In this document: positions 28,441 through 38,123 of the stretch, one piece after another | Position numbering within the stretch: the stretch's first letter is position 1 | Layout: every line of letters begins with the position of its first letter | Assembly (NCBI GenBank): GCA_022925895.1 | Contig: JAKSYS010000107.1 | Location: 1 to 64,000 of the forward strand | Source of the DNA: Fragilaria crotonensis | Lineage: Eukaryota; Bacillariophyta; Fragilariophyceae; Fragilariales; Fragilariaceae | Length of the DNA: 64,000 nucleotides | Direction of reading: 5' to 3' | Translations under genes and position numbers: made by a program | The notes under the pieces: generated by a model | Databases searched by the model: none | Seen by the model: only the letters and a program-made list of their open reading frames with translations | What the model was told of the DNA's origin: nothing

Positions 28441-29541
28441 TTATTGGAAATATGGGTGTTGCAAAATATCTTCCGCCGCGATTCGATTCGCCGGATTTAG
28501 GTGCAACATCTGGCAGAGAAGGTCACGTTGAACGTCGGACAAGCTCTGAACCACAGGTAGCAATTTCACGACACGAATGTAGTCCGTTGGAATATCGTCA
28601 TCATTCACGTACTGGTCGAAGTTGCGTTGGCGGGCTTCCGCAAGACCGTTGCCTTCAAGGTAGTATTCCCAACACCTGTCGCCAGGCATGTCATACAGGT
28701 GTATTCCTCTGAACTCGTCCCTCGCCAGGTATCCCATTGTGAAGATATAAAAGAAGACGCAACCGAGAGCCCAGACATCGACCCCAAAGTCCAATGGAGC
28801 CATGAACCAAACTTCGGGGCTCATGTATCTCAGCTTCCCACAGGGCGGCACCTGCGGAATAATGCGAAACACATTGCCATCGTATTCCGCACACCGGAGG
28901 GACATGGCGAAATCAATGAGAAGACATATGCGTCCTTGCGATGCAATGTGCACAATGATGTTTTCGAGAGATATGTCACGATGGATGACACGGTGTTGTT
29001 TGATGTAAATCAAGTCGTTTGCCATGGCTCGAGTGAAGGCTCGTGTGAATTGCACCATATCAGTAGGCCTGCGATGCGCGAACGTATCCAAGACATCAAG
29101 ACCCAGGGAGGGCATGACGATGTAAAGGAACTGTCGATCCTCCAGAACTTCTATGATTCGATGTACGTGCTCATCATCTTCCAGCAGTGTGGCAGCCGCG
29201 AGCTCCGTCCGCACATTTTCAGGATGGTGAGGGTTTCTCCGAATCCACTCCTTGGAAAGCTTCTTGATGACAACATATTCGTTGGTAAAGCGATATCGTC
29301 CGTCACCCTCGGGGACGTATTTCGCCCCGGTGAGTATGGTCCGCCTGCCATCTCGGGATCTCCCGTGGGAGGGCTTCCCAAAGGATGTGTAAGCGAACGG
29401 ATGATCGGCATGGGCTCGGCGCAGGTACCCTTCAATGGTGTTATTGTCTTGATCGATGAATTCAAAATGTCGTTCGGCCGGGAAGACTTGCGGTGGAATC
29501 TCGAAGGGTCGAGGTGGAAAAGGGATCGCCTGCATCGCCAT
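28441..29541 (-). CDS. Small protein kinase, copy 3, with DFA
   Basis: A 366-residue paralog of the kinases at 22350 and 25357, intact. It keeps YVVIKKL, VRTELAAATLL, the hinge YIVMPSLGLDVLDTF, HRDISLEN, IDFAMSL (again DFA), RYMSPEV and DVWALGCVFFYIFTMGY. It differs from copies 1 and 2 in an in-frame gap after the hinge (the 'VDNDALDQNR' region is shortened to HRRPTD) and lacks the NESxNRHEF stretch. The start is the ATG at 29541 (MAMQAIPFPPRPFEIPPQ). The 5' flank shares CATTCGTCCAAAGT with copy 1. Retention of all catalytic residues in three diverged copies suggests selection on an active enzyme. Confidence 0.85.
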   Translation of the reverse strand: MAMQAIPFPPRPFEIPPQVFPAERHFEFIDQDNNTIEGYLRRAHADHPFAYTSFGKPSHGRSRDGRRTILTGAKYVPEGDGRYRFTNEYVVIKKLSKEWIRRNPHHPENVRTELAAATLLEDDEHVHRIIEVLEDRQFLYIVMPSLGLDVLDTFAHRRPTDMVQFTRAFTRAMANDLIYIKQHRVIHRDISLENIIVHIASQGRICLLIDFAMSLRCAEYDGNVFRIIPQVPPCGKLRYMSPEVWFMAPLDFGVDVWALGCVFFYIFTMGYLARDEFRGIHLYDMPGDRCWEYYLEGNGLAEARQRNFDQYVNDDDIPTDYIRVVKLLPVVQSLSDVQRDLLCQMLHLNPANRIAAEDILQHPYFQ

Positions 29542-31425
29542 TCGTCCAAAGTAAGCAAGATGGACAAGATGGAGAATTTATAAGATCATGAATTAGAACT
29601 GATCGACGAGGTATAGTCGTGGTCCTGGGCCTGGTACTGGAAGAATACGAATTTCAACCAAGCGATGACGTGAATATCAACAAATCTAAACCTCGCGTTC
29701 GTCGTTTTGATCCTGTAAATGTTCTGACACGATCGAATTCTTGAGCTTTGATCGTGGTTCCTTACACCCTCAAGACTCTCCGAGCTCCAGAGTGTGTCAG
29801 TTATGATGAATCTGTCGTTCCGACTTAGGGACCTCCAAATGCGATCCGAACGCGTTGGCAGTTGGCACACGATGGGAGCGACTTCGTGCTGTGTATCTCA
29901 TACATAGTGCAACTGTACTGTCTACTGTCGATTATATTGTTGCTAGGATTCCGAGTCGCGCAAGCAGGAGGGAGTTGTGAGGTTGTGAGATTGTGCACCA
30001 TGTGTTGGGAGGTGACCTGAGGATGAATTTGTAAGATACCGCTTCATCCCACATACAAACATATATTAATAAAGCATTCAAGGACAACCTTCAATACTCC
30101 GACGCTGCATGAACATAAACATGATTGGATTATCAATATATCCTGGAAATGTGTATGAAAGACGTGGTATTCTTAGGAATTGCTCCGGACTCCAGACCTC
30201 CAGACCATATAAAATTCGGTATCCATGAAATTGCAGCCAGAGCAAACCTTTGATCGGGCTCGATAAGGCAACAGAGTGTACTTGTGGTATTTTAAACCTC
30301 GCGTCCTTCGTCGTCAGGACTTCGTTCTGACACTTCAGAATTCTCGGGGCCTACTCCTGTTCATTGATGTTACTATAGCTCCCGACTACCCAGCTCCCAC
30401 GTTCAATATCTGGTGCCGTGGTACAATTGTAGTTATGATGAAATGAAGAATATCCAAAATTATATCTTATTCCAGAATGCAATCCAACATCACTTGGAAG
30501 ACCCAATTCTATAAAAGCTTGCGCCCCACTCAGTCGGGCGTACAGTACCGATGACGGATCTGCAATATACATACTACTCATACAGAGCGAGCAATCTACA
30601 GGAGTACCCTACCTTTTGCAAGTTCTTACTATCCTATGCTCACGTACTTCAAGAACGAATGAGATGCAACCATAATTCTGTTGTTCTTTATTCTCGATGA
30701 AATTGCAGCAACGAACACTTTCAATACACTCTGGCTATCAGGTGCCGTAATACACAACAGAAGGACGAAGTGCATTTCTGACAATTTTAAACCTCGCGTG
30801 TATCCTCTTAGTCCCTCAAAGTCGTCACTCTCATATTCTCGGTTCTTGATCTTGGAAGTAAACCCCGTACTTTGAACACATGCAATACGTTGACACGAGT
30901 GGCACACAATACTTCTGTTATTCTCAATGAAATTACAGCTACTAGAGACTTCCAACGTTGGGTAGGGAGTATCCTCCAAACTACCGATCTATCCAACAGT
31001 AGTTGTGAAGTTCTTTTCATTTGAATTCTTGATCTTGGCTCAATCTTCTGACACGAAAAATGTTCGGGGTTTGATCCCGGTTTGTTGTTCGTTCTCCTAT
31101 TCAATAGTACTGGAGTATGTATTGCCCTCTCTCGACACAACCGGCAGCTGTGTCGCCTACTAATAGAGAAGTTTAAACAGGATCGGCAATCTGATATGCT
31201 GATCACCCCACTGTCGCCATTCGATTGATCGACCATGGCAGCAAAACAAAATAATCGGGGTATACGTTTCAATGGAAGATGAATAACCTTTCAATTTCTA
31301 TATCCTCAACAAGAGATGCGCTTGCATGAATCAGTTGACTTTCGCAACAATTATGCACGATTGGGCGACTCCAAATATTTGTAACATAGAGGCCTTACGA
31401 ATTCACCGGCGTTTTGCATCGTTCA
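29542..31425. other. Spacer with duplicated kinase flank and AAACCTCGCG repeats
   Basis: 29585-29870 matches the other kinase 5' flanks and 30178-30410 matches 24103-24355. The word AAACCTCGCG occurs at 29688, 30294 and 30789, each time followed within about 50-70 bp by TTCTGACAC- or ATTCTCGG-like sequence, and a related segment lies at 31020-31090. No protein gene is supported; short minus-strand frames (30808-31272) have no recognisable content. Confidence 0.55.
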
Positions 31426-32588
31426 TCAAAACTGGTCGACGAGAATTTCCCGCAATTTTTCTGTTTCCTTTGTGAAAGCCGCAATGCCTTCCGCAAGTTT
31501 ATCTTGTCCACAGACATCAACTTCCCAATACTGATCCCACGACTCTTTCGTTAGCTTAAAATCAGGATCAAGACAAGTTGCAGCGTCCGCCACAGCATCG
31601 CATTCCCTCACGACATCAGATCCATCGCGACGTTGAAGGGATTCCAATAGTGGGGCTGGAATTGTCATTTCGTCAACCCCTGCCAGGGCCAATATCTCAT
31701 CCACGTCACTACCTTCCACTTTGGGACCACGAGATGGTCGCCACGACGCTGGCATGCATATCGTGTCATAACCATACTTTCGGAAGTAGGCGTACATGCG
31801 CTTTACCAACAGGACTCCCGGATCTGCGCTGGGGTGGTATCCCTCCTTGCCATTCTTACTCTTGTGCCAATCAAGGATACGTCCAGGAAATGGAGAAATC
31901 AGATACGCTGCAGCTTGCGCCGATGCTGCGGCTTGAGAAAGGAAAATACAAGTGTAATGTTGCACTGAATGCCCTCCTTCTCCAACACTCGAGCGGCTTG
32001 AATACCTTCCCACGTTCCTGCCAGCTTGATTAGAATGCGACTCTTGTGAATTCCCATTTCGGCATACATATCAATGATGCGCCTGGCACGTTGGATGCTC
32101 TGTTCCGTGTCGTACGAGAGTCGAATGTCGACTTCGGTGCTGACCCGGCCAGTCACGAGAGATGCGATTTGTGCTCCAAGATTGACCGCCAATTTGTCCA
32201 TGGCAAGGTTGATTTCTTGTTCTGGATCTGGGAGTGACGCATCACCTCCTCCCATTTGTTCTTTGGCGTAGGATATGGCATCATTGACCATTTGTTGGTA
32301 TCGGGTGGATCCATTGGCAGCCGCTTGACTGACAAATAGTGGATTTGTGGTGGCATCGGTAATGAGACCTGTTTTGCCGTATTCTTCTACAACCGTGAGA
32401 TCGCCCGAGTCAATGGATAGCTTGGTAATCTTGGCAAGTTCCTCGAGAGCACTGGCTTCCATCTTGGATGTTCTAAAAGTCGTACTTCCCGTGCTACCAG
32501 TAGACAACGTCGGCGGAGAAACGGCAAAAGCATGACTTGTCGGAATCAATAGTAGTAACGAGATTAGGGACTGGGATGGAAACTTCAT
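31426..32588 (-). CDS. Transaldolase, plastid-type, with one frameshift
   Basis: Transaldolase moves a three-carbon dihydroxyacetone unit between sugar phosphates in the pentose phosphate pathway. From the ATG at 32588 a signal peptide (MKFPSQSLISLLLLIPTSHA) is followed by F21 (SHA|FAV), matching the diatom bipartite plastid signal, and then a Ser/Thr-rich transit-like stretch. Catalytic landmarks are DATTNP (residues 78-83), the Schiff-base lysine in ILIKLAGTWEG (K187) and, after the break, QAAASAQAAAYLISPF and VKRMYAYFRKYGYDTICMPASWR. Near 31932 one base is missing: CNITLVFSF leads into unrelated residues while the true continuation is one frame over. With one base restored the length is 387 residues, fitting the family. 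Given perfect conservation on both sides, a sequencing error or a very recent mutation is likely. Confidence 0.85.
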
Positions 32589-33155
32589 TGTTGAGGTTAA
32601 CTTCTGGCGGGCTCCAAACTTGAAGCAAGTTGTTTCGGTTTGAAGGGTGGAGTTGTTAGTGTTGGGTCGATGCCATGGAATGGGTGTGGTTGCACTGACA
32701 TCTGTCCGTGTCAACAAGTGAAAGATCCAAAGATATGCCTGTCGTATGTCAAATAACGATTTCTACACAGGGTCGTTGATATCATACGGCATACGCACGT
32801 CAACAAACGACGAATCATCGGAGGGTATGTAGTATGTAGTATGTAGCACTGGTACGGACTTGGCGCTCGGAGCTCGGAGTGCTATGGCTTGTTTCGCTTC
32901 GTAGCAAAATATAGTGCAACTCGTGTAGGATCAGTACAAAATCCGTGACGTCTTCGTTTTATGCCAGGGGATGGCAGCCTCGCACATCGAAACAAGACGA
33001 TCGAAACCACACCAAAAAAAGTTGTTCGGACCATGATATTGTAACGACAACTTCACCAACTTACACTTCGTAACTGCCGAGCCTTTTGTTGCGACTGGAT
33101 CAATAATATACTTCAAGGCAGAGTTTAACTTGCGAGGGTCGGCAGTTGAGACATA
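32589..33155. other. Spacer between transaldolase promoter and transposase remnant
   Basis: No gene. It presumably contains the transaldolase promoter (right of 32588). A tandem of GTATGTA words lies near 32826-32846. Confidence 0.45.
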
Positions 33156-36100
33156 ATGAAGACGCTCGCAACGTATTATCAGTGTTGGCTTGAAATCACC
33201 AAGCAACAACGATACCGAGACAAATGGCTGTCAGACGAACTCTATTTCCGTGCAATCAATGCCCAGTTTCCAACTCTCAAGGCCCTTGGATTCGATAGAG
33301 GCATGTTGAACAAAGCAATTTCATCATGCGAAGGCGCAACACTTGATGACTTCACAGAATTGAATGATACTGGCCGATTCCGGAGGTCAGCCAAAGGCCT
33401 TGATATCTTCGGCAATCCAAAACGAAAGATCTGGGGATACTACGTAACAGATCCCGGAGGATTGGTCGAACGTCCGCCAGATGGAAAGAAATGTTTCTTG
33501 TCTCTGTTGCAAGACGCAGGAATAAATGATCGCTATAGTGTGGCACGTGGTTCATCGGAAATTGTGGATCTGACGACGGAAATTCATATCCAATCGAGAG
33601 CAAAGAGGAAAGCTGAAGCAGGTGCAGCTGTTGCGGCACAATCTCCTGGTAGTCAGAAGAAAGCAAAGGCTTCTCAACTTGCTTCTGGATCTGATTCGGC
33701 AATTATCTCGGTAGAGAGCTACTGGGACAGTCCGGAGGCAAAAAAGCTCTTCCTTGGGAGCTCAACCGACAACCGAAGCGTTGTTGATGTTCTTCAGCAA
33801 CGTATAGAAAGGCTGCAGCAAGTCAATAGAAGTCCTGACGGGTGGAGAGACCTCATTGATAAGCATGATGTAGACAATCTCTGTTCTCCGTATGATATCT
33901 TCATAATACGACAGCGATGCTCCATTCTTTGCTTAGCATATATCATGGCCTTGGAGGAGATGAACTCTGCTCGGTGGGTAGAAGATTGCTGCTCCCAGGC
34001 TGTCTATGATAGCAATAGGATGGGCATTGAAGCCGCAACCAGCAAGCTTACAGTTGCAGGCTGGAATATCCTACTGCGAGCGAATCGCGAGCACTTTCCG
34101 TTACCAGACCCGAAGATACATAAACAAAAGAAACCACTCCCTGATCTTCTAGAGTACTTCCGTGAAGAAATCACATTACCATGGATTGACTACTGTATTG
34201 GAAGCCTTGCTGACCTAACAGTGGAATCGGCACGTAACGAGCTGATCACTAAGATAATTCCTAACTATTGTTCGCAGGTGAATGACGATGACACGGAGGA
34301 GAATGCAACAAACGAGAACGGTGAATCTAGTACTACAATTAAAGACTGCTGCCCACTCCTTCAGACGTATCTAGATTCTCCTATCTCATTGACGACAACC
34401 TGGCGATGGCTTCGACGTCTCGGCTTTCATTACGACAGTCGCAAGAAATCCTTCTTTGTTGATGGGCATGAGAGACCCAATGTCGTATTCCACCGGAACG
34501 AGTTCTGCACGAAATACCTATCGAAGCTTGAACCTCGAACCCATCGATGGATTCAAGTGAGAAGAGAAACTGTGGAAAAGTGGAAGTCAGAGAAAAGAAT
34601 TTCAGACGACGTCGGAGGTCAAGGATATTCTTACCAAGAGCAGCCTTCGGGCAAAGAAATGATTGAATTCCACGTGGACGATTTTGATTTTCTTCATTCG
34701 GTTGCGGAGGAAATGGGCTTTGGTATGTTTGGAGGGAACCTCAGCGTTCGCAAGCCGCTAGGTCTGAAACCACTGATGATCTTCGGCCAAGATGAAAGCG
34801 TGTTCAACCAGTTTCTGCTCAAATCACGCCAATGGGTTGGGCCACTAGGTCAACGTCCACTTTTGCCAAAGACGGACGGAATGAGCCTCATGCTCTCCGC
34901 AATTCAATCGCGTGAAACCGGATTCGGAGTTCCGATCAGTCGGATTCAGATGGAAGAAATAAATGAGACTCGTCGTGGTCATAACTATGTTGACCTTGAT
35001 GCAGCGATTGCAGTTCATGGCCAAGTGTCCAAGAAAGACCTGGAAGAATCGCCATTTGTTGTGAGTTTCGAATTGGGAGCAAACAACGAAGGGTATTGGA
35101 CTTACAATCACATGAGCATGCAGTTTGAGGACTGCGTCGACTGCATCAAAGTTATATACCCCCAATTTGACTTCGTTTTCTGTTTGATCATTCGCAGGGA
35201 CATTCAAAGAAATTGACGGGCGGTCTAGATGCTTACAGTATGAATAGAAGCTATGGAGGAGCACAACCAATAATGCGTGAGTCAAAAATAAAGGAACACG
35301 ATGGGTACCTCGGGATGCATGCTGCACGAACCTTAAACGTTGGCGACACACAATCTTTTGTGTTTACCTCGGAGGATGATGGTCCATTCTGGATGTCACC
35401 ACAAGAACGGGAACTTAACCGTGATGACCGCATACTCCCATCTCCGGCAGGCATTCCGCGAATGCGAAACAAAACCATCGCTGAACTCAAATCGGAGCTC
35501 GCTCCACTCAATATCTTGAGCAATCGCCGCCAATATCGCCTGACCGAATTACAACAGATTGCAAGGGATAACAATTTGGATCCAAAAGTGGAAAGGACAA
35601 GGGAGAAAAAGGTTGGTTAGGCCAGCCGAAAGGTCTCATGCAAGTCCTTTGGGAGCGAGGATGGATAGATGAAGGCAATATTGACAAGTATACAATGGAT
35701 ATTGCGAAGGACAAGAATGATGGTGAAGATATGGAGGATGCCGAAAATTGGAGCTTAAAATATCTGATGGCATCGTGTCTTGACTTTGCTGAAGAGATGA
35801 CAGCGTTGCAGCATGTGGGACATGCACTTGGAGTTTCGGTCCTCATCACTCAAAGTTCCACGCCGAAATGGCCGGCGAGGGAATTGAATACAGTTGGGGT
35901 GTCGAAGAGTGTCTACCGCAAAATGCCACTGGATTCTAAAGGGAAAGACATCTTTCAAGGCGTTAGTGAAAGAATGTACAAGCAGAGATGTCCTCAAAAC
36001 AGTGACAGTGCGAAAGCTTTCGACGGGCACGATCATACATATGTGCATACTTTGTCCTTCATCAACAAAACCTGAACAGTTGCGAGGACAGTATTCCTAC

Positions 36101-36262
36101 AGCACTCACCTTGCCTCGGATTGAACGCGTCAGGAAGGAATTCAAAACCCACCGAGCTGTAGTTGACTTTGATGCTGGCTTTGTGCAAAGCTTTGTCTCG
36201 CCTGCAATAGAGGACGTTGTTCTGATGGCAGCAAAGAATGAAACGCCAGCAGCAGGAGTATA
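33156..36262 (+). pseudogene. Decayed DDE-superfamily transposase, copy A
   Basis: A eukaryotic DNA-transposon protein whose catalytic core resembles the IS630/Tc1-mariner fold; I cannot name the superfamily. An intact 686-codon stretch starts at the ATG at 33156. It includes a helical N-terminus, TTTWRWLRRLGFHYDSRKKSFFVDGHERPNVV (a helix-turn-helix-like segment), EFHVDD, and MIFGQDESVFNQFLLKSRQWVGP with the first catalytic Asp. At about 35180 one base is missing, and FDHSQGHSKK (second catalytic Asp) continues in the next frame with GGLDAYSMNRSYGGAQPIMR. More shifts occur near 35610, 35945 and 36090. The last part, RIERVRKEFKTHRAVVDFDAGFV, ends at 36262. It is homologous to copy B at 52099 along its whole length. 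Terminal inverted repeats were not established. Confidence 0.75.
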
Positions 36263-37193
36263 ACGTCTGAGACGCTATCGGTACTTTCGGAAATGCAAGA
36301 CCGATAAAGACGAATCTGTTCAACGTGCAGCTCACCTTCAATTATTCTCGTTGCTTCTTCATCGTTTCGGCCTCGTAGTGCAAATAGATGCGAATGAAAC
36401 AGATTGTCGAAGATATAGATTTATGGATCATACCGAATTCTTGTTCTATTTTGAGGAGACTGCCGGAGGATTGGAGGCAGTTTCTCAGTTCAACTAAAAT
36501 TTTAGAATACTGAGTCTACGTGCTCCTACCATATATTGCCTCATGGTGAAACAAGCCATACCGGTACTGAAATAGAAGTTACTGTACTACCAAAATCTAC
36601 GGTACCACAGCCTATGTCATATGCACTATGCACTCGGTTATTCGTCATCTTGTTTGTCATTCAGCTACCGTACTTGTACTCCAGTGGGTCAACCGCAACC
36701 CATCCAGTACCGGTAAAGCCAAAGCGTTCGTTTTGGTATGAATACTGCATCTATGTGCATACCTTGTACGAGTACTGTATGTACAGTACCAGCCACAACG
36801 ACGTAAACATATGTCATACATACAGGAGAGTTGCCCACAATGACGTTGCAATGACCAATGTGACGATGTCATATGACCCCTGAGAATGTGCCATGTCATA
36901 GTATATGAGTACCGTTCGTAGTCAGTAGACAGTAGTACTCAGTACGCACTGCCTACAGGATACTACAAGTACTCTACTCCGGAGTACTACACAGAAAATG
37001 ACATGCCGGTCCTTGTACCGGTACTTGTACATGTTGCACCGCAGTATACTAGATGCACTGAACACAATTGAGAAGACGGGTATGAGCATGGCATTTGGCA
37101 TCATCATTTTCATCCTTTCCGCCACATCAACAACAAGAGCAGCAACAACATAATTATCATCATCAGTATCATCAACAACAAACTGAATTAATA
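36263..37193. other. Spacer upstream of coiled-coil gene
   Basis: No gene. The TAC-rich tract 36880-37060 is dense in GTACTC/GAGTAC words. A CAA-rich stretch just before 37194 is open in the downstream frame but lacks an ATG, so an unseen upstream exon is possible. Confidence 0.45.
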
Positions 37194-38123
37194 ATGCGCC
37201 GGAGTGCTCAAACGGAGACAATTCATAACGTGTTTGTGACAGACGATGGAGAGGTCATTGAAGAAATGACAGACGAGCAAGAACAGGAGATTTATGAAAT
37301 CCCAAATGGCCGATCATCTCGTAGTAGTTCACCGCCGCAGACACCTCAGCGACGAAGCTTGCTACAACACATATCATCCATAACTAAGGTACATGGAAAT
37401 GGCAATAACAGCCATCCAAGTGCGAATTCGCCGCATCATAATAATCACGGTACTCCTGGTGGCAATGGTGGCAGCACATCCGGAAGACTCTTGTCATCCT
37501 ACAATTTGTTGGAGGAGGAATATTGCAAACTGAAATTTGAACAAACAGAACTGGTGGCACTTGCCGATCAACGAAAGATGGAAAAACAGCGTTCGGCAGA
37601 ACTCATGGAAAGTTTAGAGGAAGATTTGATGCAACAGCGAACTGAAAATGCCAAACTACGCTACCAAAAGGAACAGTTGCAAGAACAACTGCAAATACAT
37701 CGAGGCGATCAGCGCGTCACATCGTCATCCTCTCAGAAACAAGAGGATCATACATCGAATCGACAACTTCGAAAACTTTGGTTGCAACGAGATGTGGCAC
37801 GACAAAAACTGGAAGAAGCAATCGATGAACTTCAAGATTTGCGTCTCGAAAACAAGAGACTTTTGGATGCACTTCAAGTGCCTCCCAAAATACCCAACGA
37901 TGAAGTGAAGCGCGAACTGTTTCGTATGAAGAAGGAACACAAGGTGGCCGAACTTGAAAAATATCTTCAAACTCTTTCGGCGGATGTCGCACGGTTACGA
38001 CCTCCGACTAAAGTCATCCCATCCAGTCATAGCGCCGCCTCCTCCGCATCACCAACCATGATTGGCAAAGAAATCATGGTGGATGAAGCGACGAGTCACA
38101 GTAACGGTCATCTTGAGCACTGA
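37194..38123 (+). CDS. Coiled-coil protein, paralog of the Copia-split gene
   Basis: A 309-residue protein from the first in-frame ATG at 37194; the frame is open back to a stop at 37083. It has a Ser/Pro/His/Gly-rich disordered N-terminal third with acidic patches (FVTDDGEVIEEMTDEQ), then a long coiled coil from about 37500 (YNLLEEEYCKLKFEQTELVA...). The last heptads, LRLENKRLLDALQVPPKIPN and then VKRELFRMKKEHKVAELEKYL...DVARLR, align with the end of the 15532-16629 gene (LRSENKRLVYKLQEQPEVTQ... DVEILR). So both belong to one family with a conserved C-terminal coiled-coil signature. Function unknown; no membrane or catalytic segment. Uninterrupted here, so it might compensate for the disrupted paralog. 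Confidence 0.75.
   Translation: MRRSAQTETIHNVFVTDDGEVIEEMTDEQEQEIYEIPNGRSSRSSSPPQTPQRRSLLQHISSITKVHGNGNNSHPSANSPHHNNHGTPGGNGGSTSGRLLSSYNLLEEEYCKLKFEQTELVALADQRKMEKQRSAELMESLEEDLMQQRTENAKLRYQKEQLQEQLQIHRGDQRVTSSSSQKQEDHTSNRQLRKLWLQRDVARQKLEEAIDELQDLRLENKRLLDALQVPPKIPNDEVKRELFRMKKEHKVAELEKYLQTLSADVARLRPPTKVIPSSHSAASSASPTMIGKEIMVDEATSHSNGHLEH

Noticed and set aside
31060-31095. tRNA T-arm-like GGGTTTGATCCCGG
   Set aside because: No acceptor stem, D-arm or anticodon arm can be placed around it; it belongs to the AAACCTCGCG-type repeat region.
33156-36262. Treating copy A's 686-codon frame as a complete host protein
   Set aside because: Homology to copy B continues through later frames to 36262, including the second catalytic Asp, so the frame is only part of a broken transposase.
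32934-36524. CAGTA...TACTG as terminal repeats of transposon copy A
   Set aside because: Only about five bases match at the ends and no target duplication is visible; too weak to call boundaries.
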